Assembly: GCF_004000275.1 (NCBI RefSeq)
Contig: NZ_RCIP01000001.1
Location: forward strand, 1,418,749 to 1,482,748
DNA: 64,000 nt
From: Saccharospirillum alexandrii
Lineage (GTDB): Bacteria > Pseudomonadota > Gammaproteobacteria > Pseudomonadales > Natronospirillaceae
Reading direction: 5' to 3'
This document shows, piece by piece, positions 33,945 through 42,061 of this stretch. The first letter of the stretch is position 1; every line of letters begins with the position of its first letter. The notes under the pieces were generated by a model. That model did not search any database. It saw nothing but the letters and a program-made list of their open reading frames with translations, and was not told the origin of the DNA. The position numbers were made by a program, and so were the translations under genes.

Positions 33945-35017
33945 CGTGCCCTCGGATCCAGTATGCGATACAACAGGTCAGAGACCTTGTTGACGCCAAT
34001 AAACACAGCGCCAATCACCAGCGTGGCGCCCAGTACCGAGTTCATGTCGGCATTAAGCAATGCATTGGTCAGGTAGTTGCCAATGCCGGGCCAGGAGAAA
34101 ACCGTCTCGATCATCACGGACCCTTCCAGTAACTGGGCGAAAGACAAACCAATCACCGTCACCAGCTGAATTCGTATCGGGCGAAACGCATGCCGCCAGA
34201 TCACAACCCGTTCTGGTGCGCCTTTTACCCGAGCGGTGATCACGTACTCCTGACTGAGCTGTTCGAGCATAAACGACCGCGTCATTCGGGCGATGTAGGC
34301 CAAGCTGAAGAAGCCGAGAATCGTGGCGGGCAAAATAATATGAGACCAGGCACTGCGGAACACCGCCCAGTCACCCGAGAGCATGCTGTCGATCAGCAAC
34401 AGGCCGGTTCGGCTCGGTACGATGCCTTCCATAAATATATCGATCCGGCCGGGCCCGCCCACCCAGCGCAGGTTGGCGTAAAACAAGGCCAGGCCCACCA
34501 GGCCCAGCCAGAAGGCGGGTATGGCGTAGCCCGCCAGGCCAAGCACCCGAATGACCTGATCGATCCAGGTCCCCTGACGAGCGGCCGCCAAGACCCCAGC
34601 GGGCACACCCACAAAAACGCCAATCAAAATACCGAGTGTGGCCATTTCCAGTGTCGCGGGAAACACTCGCGCCAGCTCTTCAGCCACCGGTCGCTGACTG
34701 GTAACGGCCATCCCCAAATCACCGCTGATCACCGCACCGACGTACTGGATAAACTGAACGATCAGCGGATTATCGAGCCCCATCTCCGCCCGCACGGCGT
34801 CATAGACGTCCTGCGGGGCACGGTCGCCCACCACGGCCAGAACCGGGTCGATGGGCACCACTCGCCCGATCACGAAGGTAATGGCCAGCAAGCCCAGAAA
34901 GGTCATCGCGATGGTGGCCGCAAAGCCACCCAACGAAACCAGCCAGCGCAATGACTGCTGGCGGCGCCTTTTCCACGGGTCGTCAGCGGCTGGGTTTGTC
35001 AGCACAAGGCTTTTCAT
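33941..35017 (-). CDS. Peptide ABC transporter permease (DppB class)
   Basis: A 358-residue permease, first gene of the leftward peptide-import operon. It has VGDRAPQDVYDAVRAEMGLDNPLIVQFIQYVG near residue 64, ATLEMATLGILIGVFVGVPAG near 130, and the coupling segment YVITARVKGAPERVVIWRHAFRP near 265. The ATG at 35017 is preferred over an in-frame TTG at 35026, which sits too close to the AGGA sequence. It is divergent from the XRE-cupin regulator. Confidence 0.9.
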   Translation of the reverse strand: MKSLVLTNPAADDPWKRRRQQSLRWLVSLGGFAATIAMTFLGLLAITFVIGRVVPIDPVLAVVGDRAPQDVYDAVRAEMGLDNPLIVQFIQYVGAVISGDLGMAVTSQRPVAEELARVFPATLEMATLGILIGVFVGVPAGVLAAARQGTWIDQVIRVLGLAGYAIPAFWLGLVGLALFYANLRWVGGPGRIDIFMEGIVPSRTGLLLIDSMLSGDWAVFRSAWSHIILPATILGFFSLAYIARMTRSFMLEQLSQEYVITARVKGAPERVVIWRHAFRPIRIQLVTVIGLSFAQLLEGSVMIETVFSWPGIGNYLTNALLNADMNSVLGATLVIGAVFIGVNKVSDLLYRILDPRAR

Positions 35018-35050
35018 GGAAGACAAAATCCTTTGTTGTTGTAAAAAACA

Positions 35051-35086
35051 TTTTTTGACTTAACTAAATTTTTTTACTAGTGTCAA
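35051..35086. promoter_or_regulatory. AT-rich divergent control region of peptide importer and XRE-cupin gene
   Basis: The 96-bp divergent gap is very AT-rich. It carries TTGAC (35055-35059) and GTCAA (35082-35086) as outer arms of an imperfect inverted repeat. The 13-mer TTTTTTGACTTAA (35051-35063) recurs exactly at 37401-37413 before the GAF gene. Operator function for the XRE-cupin protein is an inference. Confidence 0.35.
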
Positions 35087-35113
35087 ATAACTTTCATAAA
35101 TACAGGCTGACTC

Positions 35114-35722
35114 ATGAACGACCCAACACCGGCTTTGGGCCTCGAAAAAACGCCGCTCAGCGGCCAGCGCATACGGGATTTGCGCCGCCGTGCCGGGCTT
35201 ACGCTGCAGGCGTTGAGTGACCAGGCAGGCATTTCGGTGGGGTTCCTCAGTCAGGTGGAGCGGGACAAGGGCACGCCCTCTCTGGGGACGCTGGCGCAGC
35301 TGGCGTCGGCCCTGGGAGTCAGCATCGAATACTTCATCGCCACGCCCAAAGCCAACGACAGCATCACCCGCGGCCAGGAGCGTGAGCGATTTGCCATCGC
35401 CGACTCGTCACTGCAATACGAACGCCTGTCGACCGATCTGCCCGGTGGCACCCTGACCTCACTGATGATTCACATCCCGGTGGGCTACAGCTCGGAACTG
35501 ACCAGCCATGCCGGCGAAGAATTGATCGTGCTGCTTGAAGGCACCGTCCGGCAAACACTGGGCGACAGCACCTTTGTACTGAACGCCGGGGATACCCTGC
35601 ACTTTATGGGCGACACCCCCCACAGTTTCGCCAACATCGGCGATGTACCGGCCCGTATGGTCTGGACAGGTACGTCCCCCCGGTTGATTGGTCAAAAAAG
35701 AACCCGTCTGTCACGGGACTAG
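35114..35722 (+). CDS. XRE-family regulator with C-terminal cupin domain
   Basis: A 202-residue protein. An N-terminal XRE helix-turn-helix lies at about 17-72 (IRDLRRRAGLTLQALSDQAG, then SVGFLSQVERDKGTPSLGTL). A cupin sensor domain lies at about 100-195 (SHAGEELIVLLEGTVR and LNAGDTLHFMGDTPHSFANI). Such XRE-cupin proteins usually control nearby amino-acid, polyamine or peptide genes in response to a metabolite held in the cupin barrel. Its position between the importer operon and the importer's binding-protein gene makes it their likely regulator. Confidence 0.92.
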   Translation: MNDPTPALGLEKTPLSGQRIRDLRRRAGLTLQALSDQAGISVGFLSQVERDKGTPSLGTLAQLASALGVSIEYFIATPKANDSITRGQERERFAIADSSLQYERLSTDLPGGTLTSLMIHIPVGYSSELTSHAGEELIVLLEGTVRQTLGDSTFVLNAGDTLHFMGDTPHSFANIGDVPARMVWTGTSPRLIGQKRTRLSRD

Positions 35723-35754
35723 TAAATCGGTAAACACTCTGGAGAACTATAACT

Positions 35755-37341
35755 ATGGTTAACCGCTTTAAAACCGTCGCAGCCGCCGCGCTGCTGACGA
35801 TGACCGGCGCCTACGCCTCGGCAGCCACGCCCGACAACGCCCTGGTCGTTGCCCAGAACATCGACGACATTGTCAGCATCGACCCGGCCCAGGCTTACGA
35901 ATTTTCTTCCGGTGAGTTTGTCGCCAACGTCTACGACCAACTGGTGCAATACGACGCTGAAGACACCACAACTTTGGTCGCCGGGCTGGCTTCCGATTGG
36001 GAAATTGATGCTGCCGATCAGGAAATTGTCTTCACCTTGCGCGATGGCGTAACGTTTCATTCCGGCAATCCACTGCGCGCCGACGACGTGCTGTACTCGT
36101 TCGAACGGGTCATCAAACTGAACAAGGCTCCATCCTTCATCCTGACCCAGCTCGGCTGGACACCCGACAACGTATTGGACATGGTCACCGCTGATGGCAA
36201 CCAAGTGACGGTGCGTTATGAAGGTGAGTTTGCGCCTTCGTTCGTGATGAACGTGCTGGCGTCTCGCCCGGCATCCATCGTCGATGCAGAGACCGTCAAG
36301 GCCCAGGCCGTTGATGGCGACATGGGTAACAGCTGGCTGAACCGGAACTCCGCCGGCACCGGCCCCTTCAAGCTGCGCACCTACCGCCCCGCCGAGCTGC
36401 TCATTATGGATGCAAACCCGGATTACTTTGCCGGCGCGCCGGAAATGGATTCGGTGATCATTCGTCATGTCGCAGAAGCTGCCACACAACGCCTGCTGCT
36501 GACCTCTGGCGATGTCGACATCGCCATGAACCTGACACCAGACCAGGTCAGCGGCCTGGCCGGTAACGACGAGGTTCGGGTTGAAACCTTTCCGCAAGCC
36601 GCCGTGCACTTCCTGTCGTTTAACCAGATGAACGATGCACTGACGTCTGAAGCCTTGTGGGAAGCGGCCCGTTACCTGGTCGACTACAACGGCATGGCTG
36701 ACTCCTTCCTGAACGGCCAGATGCGCGTGCATCAGGCTTTCTGGCCTGCCGGCTTCCCGGGCGCCGTCACCGAGACGCCTTACACCTACGACCCGGAACG
36801 GGCCCGCAGTATTCTTGAAGACGCCGGTTTCGACTTGCCCATGACGATGACGCTGGATGTCATCAACTCAGCGCCGTTCACCGATATGGCTCAGGCCCTG
36901 CAAGCCACCTTTGCGCCCGTCGGTCTGAACTTTGAGATTCTGCCCGGCACCGGTGCTCAGGTGATCACCAAGTACCGCGCCCGCACCCATGAAGCCATGC
37001 TGCTTTACTGGGGCCCGGATTTCATGGACCCGCACTCGAATGCCAAGGCGTTTTCCTACAACAGCGACAATTCAGACGACAACTACCAGAGCACCACAAC
37101 CTGGCGCAACGGCTGGCAGCCGTCTGATGCGATGAATGAAATGACCATGGCGGCACTCAGTGAACAAGATTCAGACCAGCGCCTGGCCATGTATGAAGAG
37201 TTGCAACGTGGTGTACAAGCGTCGTCACCCATTGTGATCATGTTCCAGGCCACCAAACAGGTCGCGATGGCAAATCAGGTGCAAGGCTTTGTTAACGGTG
37301 CCATTTCCGACTATGTGTTCTACCGTCTGGTCACCAAGTAA
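35755..37341 (+). CDS. Peptide ABC transporter substrate-binding protein (SBP_bac_5, DppA/OppA class)
   Basis: A 528-residue periplasmic protein with a signal peptide (MVNRFKTVAAAALLTMTGAYA, cleavage near ASA). It has family-5 features: SIDPAQAYEFSSGEFVANVYDQL near residue 40, LASDWEIDAADQEIVFTLRDGVTFHSG near 78, GTGPFKLRTYRPAEL near 200 and a late PIVIMFQATKQVAM. It lies 32 bp after the XRE-cupin gene and opposite the permease/ATPase operon, so the importer is split across the divergent promoter. A perfect terminator follows. Confidence 0.92.
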   Translation: MVNRFKTVAAAALLTMTGAYASAATPDNALVVAQNIDDIVSIDPAQAYEFSSGEFVANVYDQLVQYDAEDTTTLVAGLASDWEIDAADQEIVFTLRDGVTFHSGNPLRADDVLYSFERVIKLNKAPSFILTQLGWTPDNVLDMVTADGNQVTVRYEGEFAPSFVMNVLASRPASIVDAETVKAQAVDGDMGNSWLNRNSAGTGPFKLRTYRPAELLIMDANPDYFAGAPEMDSVIIRHVAEAATQRLLLTSGDVDIAMNLTPDQVSGLAGNDEVRVETFPQAAVHFLSFNQMNDALTSEALWEAARYLVDYNGMADSFLNGQMRVHQAFWPAGFPGAVTETPYTYDPERARSILEDAGFDLPMTMTLDVINSAPFTDMAQALQATFAPVGLNFEILPGTGAQVITKYRARTHEAMLLYWGPDFMDPHSNAKAFSYNSDNSDDNYQSTTTWRNGWQPSDAMNEMTMAALSEQDSDQRLAMYEELQRGVQASSPIVIMFQATKQVAMANQVQGFVNGAISDYVFYRLVTK

Positions 37342-37381
37342 CACGGCACGACAACCGCATTACCTTCATAATGTACGACTT

Positions 37382-37406
37382 GGGGCGCTCTGCGCCCCCT
37401 TTTTTT
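37382..37406 (+). terminator. Intrinsic terminator after the peptide-binding protein gene
   Basis: GGGGCGC (37382-37388) and GCGCCCC (37392-37398) form a perfect 7-bp stem with loop TCT, followed by C and seven T. It is a classic rho-independent terminator 40 bp after the stop codon. Confidence 0.88.
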
Positions 37407-37442
37407 GACTTAATTCTTTTCAAAAATAACGCTGGATACGCA

Positions 37443-37898
37443 ATGACACTCGATTCATCCGCTCCAATTTATAAGGCACTGCATCAGGAAGCGAAAACCA
37501 TCGCAGGCGCTAAACTGTTTACCATCATGGTGTTGGACAACGACGCTGGGCTAGCGCGCAGAGCTTACACCTCTCATCCAACCGACTATCCGGCAACCGG
37601 TTCCAAGCCAATGCGACAGGACCGCTGGAGTGCCCAGGTCATCGACGCCAAGCAGTCGTTCGTTGCCAACTCCACCGACGGTTTTTCCGATGTGTTTTCC
37701 GACCACCCACTGATCAATCAACTCGGCTGTGAGTCGGTCCTGAATGTTCCGGTCATTGAACAGGAAAGGGTTGTCGGCACCGTGAACTTTCTGGATGGCA
37801 AAAACCACTTCACACCAGAGCGCGTGGCCGCCCTGGAGACTCTGGTTAACGCTCATCATCAGGCGCTGGTTACCGCGCTGGCAAAGGAACTGGGCTGA
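37443..37898 (+). CDS. GAF domain-containing protein
   Basis: A 151-residue protein consisting of one GAF domain: AKLFTIMVLDNDAGLARRAYTSHP near residue 26, GCESVLNVPVIEQERVVGTVNFLDG near 100, and a closing helix with LETLVNAHHQALVTALA. GAF domains bind small ligands such as cyclic nucleotides. As a stand-alone protein its partner is unknown. The ATG at 37443 is used because the longer frame from 37371 runs across the preceding terminator. It stands alone between the terminator and the convergent P-type ATPase. Confidence 0.85.
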   Translation: MTLDSSAPIYKALHQEAKTIAGAKLFTIMVLDNDAGLARRAYTSHPTDYPATGSKPMRQDRWSAQVIDAKQSFVANSTDGFSDVFSDHPLINQLGCESVLNVPVIEQERVVGTVNFLDGKNHFTPERVAALETLVNAHHQALVTALAKELG

Positions 37899-37922
37899 CA
37901 TCCGAATATTCAAGAACACAAA

Positions 37923-37938
37923 CGGGGCAACTGCCCCG
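37923..37938. terminator. Shared hairpin between convergent GAF and ATPase genes
   Basis: CGGGGC-AACT-GCCCCG is a perfect 6-bp stem two bases from the ATPase stop codon and about 25 bp after the GAF gene stop. On the minus strand it is followed by TTTGTGTT, a modest T-tract. On the plus strand CTTACCC follows. Confidence 0.5.
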
Positions 37939-37939
37939 C

Positions 37940-40639
37940 TTACCCTTTCCTTTTTTCCCACCGTTTTAACAACTCGATGGCGATAAAGCTCGGGAAAAAA
38001 CACACGAGAATATAGGGCCACCAGGCCAGCGGAAAAGGCGCCGTGCGAAACAGCTCGTTGGCAGCCGGTATCGCCGTTGGAATCAGCCGAATCCCAATGC
38101 TGGTGGCAATGCCGCCCAGCAACCAGTAGTTGCTGAAGGGGCTGAAGCTGAAGGCCGACTGTTTCAGCGACCGGGCAGACACTACGTACCCGATATGCGC
38201 CAGCAAGATGCCCCAGAATGCGGCGGTCTGTGCCTGGGTCAGCAGCAAGGCATCGACTAGTTGACCGCCCACCACCGCCGGTGCCCCAAAATAGTAATAG
38301 AGCGCAAAGCCCGGTAGCGAAATGGCCAGCCCCATAATCAGCAAACGCTGAACGAATCGCGCATTGATGATGCCCTCATCTGCTGTTCTTGGGGGTGCCC
38401 TGAGCAAATCGGGCTCCTTGCGTTCCATCACCAGGGGCATGGTAAGCAGCACCGAATCGAGCAGGTTGATCCAGAGAATCTGCACCGGCTCCAGCACAAA
38501 ACGCACGCCAAACAGCGGCACCTGGGCAGCAAGCAACACAGCCCCCAGAATCAGAAACGCCTGGGCGGCATTGGTTGGCAGGGTATACAAAATGGCCTTC
38601 TGCACATTGTTCCAGGCGTGGCGACCTTCTTCGACCGCTGCGACGATGGTGGCAAAATTATCATCCTGCAGCACCATATCGGCGGCTTCCCGGGCGACTT
38701 CGGTACCACTGCGGCCCATGGCAATACCAATATCAGCGGCTTTCAATGCTGGCGCATCATTAACGCCGTCGCCGGTCATCGCGACCACATGCCCATTAGC
38801 CTGCAACGCCCGGGCGATGGCTTTCTTGTGCTCCGGCGCCACCCGGGCAAATACTGAAACCGATTCAACCAGGTTGCGCAGATCCGTCTCGTTCATGCCG
38901 GTCAGTTCTGCGCCGGTGACGGCCCGGTCGGCTTCAATGCCCAGCAATTGTGCCACGGCCCGGGCGGTATCCGGATGGTCACCGGTGATCATCACAATAC
39001 GAATACCGGCTTCTTTGCAGATTGCCACGGCGTCCTTCGCGGCAGCTCTGGGCGGGTCGATCATGCCCTGCAGGCCGACGAACACCAGGCCGGCCAGGTC
39101 TTCATGGCGCAGGTCGGCGTGATCGGCGGGCACTGACTTCATGGCAAACCCCAGAGTACGCAGCGCATCGCTGGCAAAGGCGGTGGCCTGATCGGTGACC
39201 CGAGTGCTGTCAAGACTGACCGTCTGGCCCTGTGCATCCAGGGTTTGATCGCACATGCCGAGCACCACTTCCGGGGCTCCTTTCACCCAGATCTGACGTC
39301 CCTGGTCGGTATCAACCAGCACCGCCATGAATTTGGTACTGGAGTCGAACGGGATCTCCTCCACCCGACGGATTTGCTCAAGACGGACACCCCCCTTGTG
39401 ACCGGACTGGCGCAGGGCTATCTCCGTCGGGTCTCCGGTGCCACCGTCGCCCGAAAGGTGGGCGTTATTGCAGTAGCTACCGGCGGCCAGCAAAGTCGAC
39501 AAGGCGGGATGACCGGCTACATCGACCGGGACTTCAAGGCTGAATTCGCCTTCGAGTGGCGTTCCACCGGTACTGACGTCATACACCTGGCCACCGGCGT
39601 ATACCCGGGTCACTGTCATTCGGTTTTCGGTCAGGGTGCCGGTTTTGTCGGAGCAGATGACCGTGGTTGCTCCGAGGGTTTCTGCGGCTGGCAAATGGCG
39701 TATCAGCGCCTTGCGCCGGGCCATCACCACGCCCGAGAGCGCAAGAATGGAGGTCATCAGCGCGGGCAACATTTCGGGGATAGAGGCCACCACCAGCGAG
39801 ACCGCCCCAAGAAAGCCGTAACTGATGCTAAACCCGAGATAGAGGGTATAGAAGAAGCTGACCGCACCCACCCCCAATATGGCAATGATCAGACTGCGTA
39901 CAAACTCATTCAGCTTGCGCTGCATCGGGGTGATCTTGACCTGAGCGGATTTCACCATGCCCGCTATCTGGCCAAATACAGTCTGATGGCCGGTGGCAAT
40001 CACCACGGCAGTGGCGGTTCCCTGGCTGACGTAGGTGCCGGAAAAACCGGTATTGCGCTGATCGCCGGGCACCAGATCCTGGCCGCTCAGAGCGCCGGTT
40101 ATTTTCTGCACCGGTACGGATTCACCGGTCAGCGACGATTCATCGACGTGCAGGTTACTGACGCGAACAAATCGAACATCCGCCGGGATCTTATCGCCGG
40201 CTTCAAGCGCTACCAGATCTCCCGGTACCAGTTCGCGGGCGGGCAGGCGCTGCTCGCTGCCGGCACGAATGACCCGGCATTCCTGTACCAGCATGGTACG
40301 CAGAGCATCCAGGGCACCTTCGGCCTTGCCCTCCTGCACAAACCCGAGCAGCGCGTTCAGCACCACCACGCCGATGATCACCAGGGTGTCTGGCAACATG
40401 TGCTCGCCCAGTAACGTCAGGGTGGTCGTTATGCCCGCGGTCACCAGCAGAATAATCACCATCGGGTCATAAAACTGCGCCAGCATCCGGCGCCAGGCAG
40501 GTGTCTTGCGAAAGGTGATTTCGTTGGCACCGAGGCGCGTCAGGCGCTCTGCCGCCTCTGCGGCGCTCAGCCCTTCGGCACTGGATTCCAGGTGGGCAAA
40601 GACGGTATCCAGATCCTGGGAATAGTCGACGGCCTTCAT
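37940..40639 (-). CDS. Cation-transporting P-type ATPase (P2-like, divergent ion-site motifs)
   Basis: An 899-residue P-type ATPase with an N-terminal cation-ATPase domain. The actuator motif is LTGESVPV near residue 175. The phosphorylation site is ICSDKTGTLTENRM near 330, nucleotide binding KGAPEVVLG near 455, and the hinge TGDGVNDAPALKAADIGIAMG near 625. Membrane helix 4 reads IPEMLP, not the IPEGLP of Ca2+ pumps. Helix 6 reads WINLLDSVLLTMPL and lacks the TDGLPA segment. Transport of Ca2+ is therefore uncertain, and another cation or H+ is possible. It stands as a single gene. No metal regulator is adjacent. Confidence 0.88.
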   Translation of the reverse strand: MKAVDYSQDLDTVFAHLESSAEGLSAAEAAERLTRLGANEITFRKTPAWRRMLAQFYDPMVIILLVTAGITTTLTLLGEHMLPDTLVIIGVVVLNALLGFVQEGKAEGALDALRTMLVQECRVIRAGSEQRLPARELVPGDLVALEAGDKIPADVRFVRVSNLHVDESSLTGESVPVQKITGALSGQDLVPGDQRNTGFSGTYVSQGTATAVVIATGHQTVFGQIAGMVKSAQVKITPMQRKLNEFVRSLIIAILGVGAVSFFYTLYLGFSISYGFLGAVSLVVASIPEMLPALMTSILALSGVVMARRKALIRHLPAAETLGATTVICSDKTGTLTENRMTVTRVYAGGQVYDVSTGGTPLEGEFSLEVPVDVAGHPALSTLLAAGSYCNNAHLSGDGGTGDPTEIALRQSGHKGGVRLEQIRRVEEIPFDSSTKFMAVLVDTDQGRQIWVKGAPEVVLGMCDQTLDAQGQTVSLDSTRVTDQATAFASDALRTLGFAMKSVPADHADLRHEDLAGLVFVGLQGMIDPPRAAAKDAVAICKEAGIRIVMITGDHPDTARAVAQLLGIEADRAVTGAELTGMNETDLRNLVESVSVFARVAPEHKKAIARALQANGHVVAMTGDGVNDAPALKAADIGIAMGRSGTEVAREAADMVLQDDNFATIVAAVEEGRHAWNNVQKAILYTLPTNAAQAFLILGAVLLAAQVPLFGVRFVLEPVQILWINLLDSVLLTMPLVMERKEPDLLRAPPRTADEGIINARFVQRLLIMGLAISLPGFALYYYFGAPAVVGGQLVDALLLTQAQTAAFWGILLAHIGYVVSARSLKQSAFSFSPFSNYWLLGGIATSIGIRLIPTAIPAANELFRTAPFPLAWWPYILVCFFPSFIAIELLKRWEKRKG

Positions 40640-40843
40640 GGCGGAATCCTGCTTGGGCGGTGCAAAATGAGGTAACCGGATTCAGTATCACGGGATCGAC
40701 AGCCGGTTGCAAAGCTAGGGAGCCTCTGAATAACTCCCCAGTTCTCTCACCCATCGTACACCCAGCCAGACAGCAGCGTTCCAGCGAGGCCAGCCTTTCT
40801 GCGATATAGTGCTGGCACGATAACGCTCACCGGCAAGGACTGT

Positions 40844-42049
40844 ATGTTAATGGCTGTAAACCCTGCTTTTCTGATCCTGATTCTGACACTCCTGCTGGGT
40901 TTGCAGCCGTTCACGACCGACCTTTACCTGCCTGCCCTGCCGTACATCACCGCGTCGTTCGATACCACGGTCGCCCACGCCCAGCTAACCCTGTCGGTCA
41001 TGCTGCTCGCTTTCGGCGCGTCCCAGCTGATTTGGGGGCCGGTATCCGACCGCTATGGCCGTCGACCGGTCTTGCTGGCAGGCCTTGGCTTATACGCCTT
41101 GTCGGCCATAGGCGCGGCACTGGCACCGGCCATGGAGTGGCTGATTGGCTGGCGCCTGATTCAGGGCATTGCTCTGGGCGCGGCAGTGATGTGTGCCCGG
41201 GCCCTGGTGCGCGACTTGTTTGACGACCCGGTCCAGTCGGCGCGCGCGCTCAGCCGGGGCTTGTCCGGCCTGGGCGTTCTGGCCTGTATTTCCGCGCCGC
41301 TCGGCGCCCTGTTAACCGCCTATCTCGGCTGGCAGTTTACCTTTGTGTTTCTGGCCGCATTCAGCTTCGCTGTGTTGCTATTAATAGCTTTTCGTCTGGA
41401 AGAGACATTGCGCGAGCCGCGCACCCAGTCGCTGCGGCCGGGCCGCCTGGTGCACACCTGGGCCGGCATTCTGACTCACCATACGTTCTGGTCTTACGCA
41501 CTGCTGCAGGCCGCCACCTACGGCGGCCTTTATGTGTTTCTGGCGTCGTCTTCGTTTGTGTTTATGGACTATCTGAGCCTGTCGGCAACACATTACGGCA
41601 TCATCATGTTTTCGATGTCGGCGTCTTACATCAGCGGCACCTTGCTGTGCCGTCGGCTGCTGCTGCGCGTCAGCATTCAGCGTACCGTTGTGGTCGGCGG
41701 CGCCTTTGCGCTGGTGGGCAGTTCGGTGATGATTCTGCTGGTGGTGCTGGGCTTTACCTCACTCTGGGCGTTGCTGCTGCCGTTTTACGTTTTCATGATC
41801 GGGCATGGCATTAACCAGCCCTGTGCACAAAGCGGCGTTATGGGGCCTTTCCCTCATGCGGCGGGGGCAGCATCGGCCCTGAGCAGCCTGGTGATGGTCT
41901 TGGGTTCCTTCCTGATCGGGCTCTGGCTGGGCCAGGCCATGGATGGATCACCCTTGCCCATGGCTCTGGGCATCTGGTTTTGCGGCATTGCCGTGGCCCT
42001 CTTTGGCTGGGGATTTGCCGCCCGGATTCGATTGCCCGCTACGACCTAA
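40844..42049 (+). CDS. Bcr/CflA family MFS drug efflux transporter
   Basis: A 401-residue major facilitator with twelve predicted membrane helices. The Bcr/CflA start (TTDLYLPALPYITASF near residue 25), motif A at WGPVSDRYGRRPVLLAG near 65 and RALVRDLFD near 120 are clear. The family exports drugs such as bicyclomycin and chloramphenicol, or sulfonamides and cysteine-pathway compounds. The start has GCAAGGA upstream. A second in-frame ATG at 40850 is equally possible. It is not in an obvious operon. Confidence 0.9.
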   Translation: MLMAVNPAFLILILTLLLGLQPFTTDLYLPALPYITASFDTTVAHAQLTLSVMLLAFGASQLIWGPVSDRYGRRPVLLAGLGLYALSAIGAALAPAMEWLIGWRLIQGIALGAAVMCARALVRDLFDDPVQSARALSRGLSGLGVLACISAPLGALLTAYLGWQFTFVFLAAFSFAVLLLIAFRLEETLREPRTQSLRPGRLVHTWAGILTHHTFWSYALLQAATYGGLYVFLASSSFVFMDYLSLSATHYGIIMFSMSASYISGTLLCRRLLLRVSIQRTVVVGGAFALVGSSVMILLVVLGFTSLWALLLPFYVFMIGHGINQPCAQSGVMGPFPHAAGAASALSSLVMVLGSFLIGLWLGQAMDGSPLPMALGIWFCGIAVALFGWGFAARIRLPATT

Positions 42050-42061
42050 TCCGGCTTCACG

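Noticed and set aside
39245-40414. 389-codon frame antisense to the P-type ATPase
   Set aside because: It is a shadow frame of a strongly conserved gene, with low-complexity His/Gly/Gln composition and no family features.
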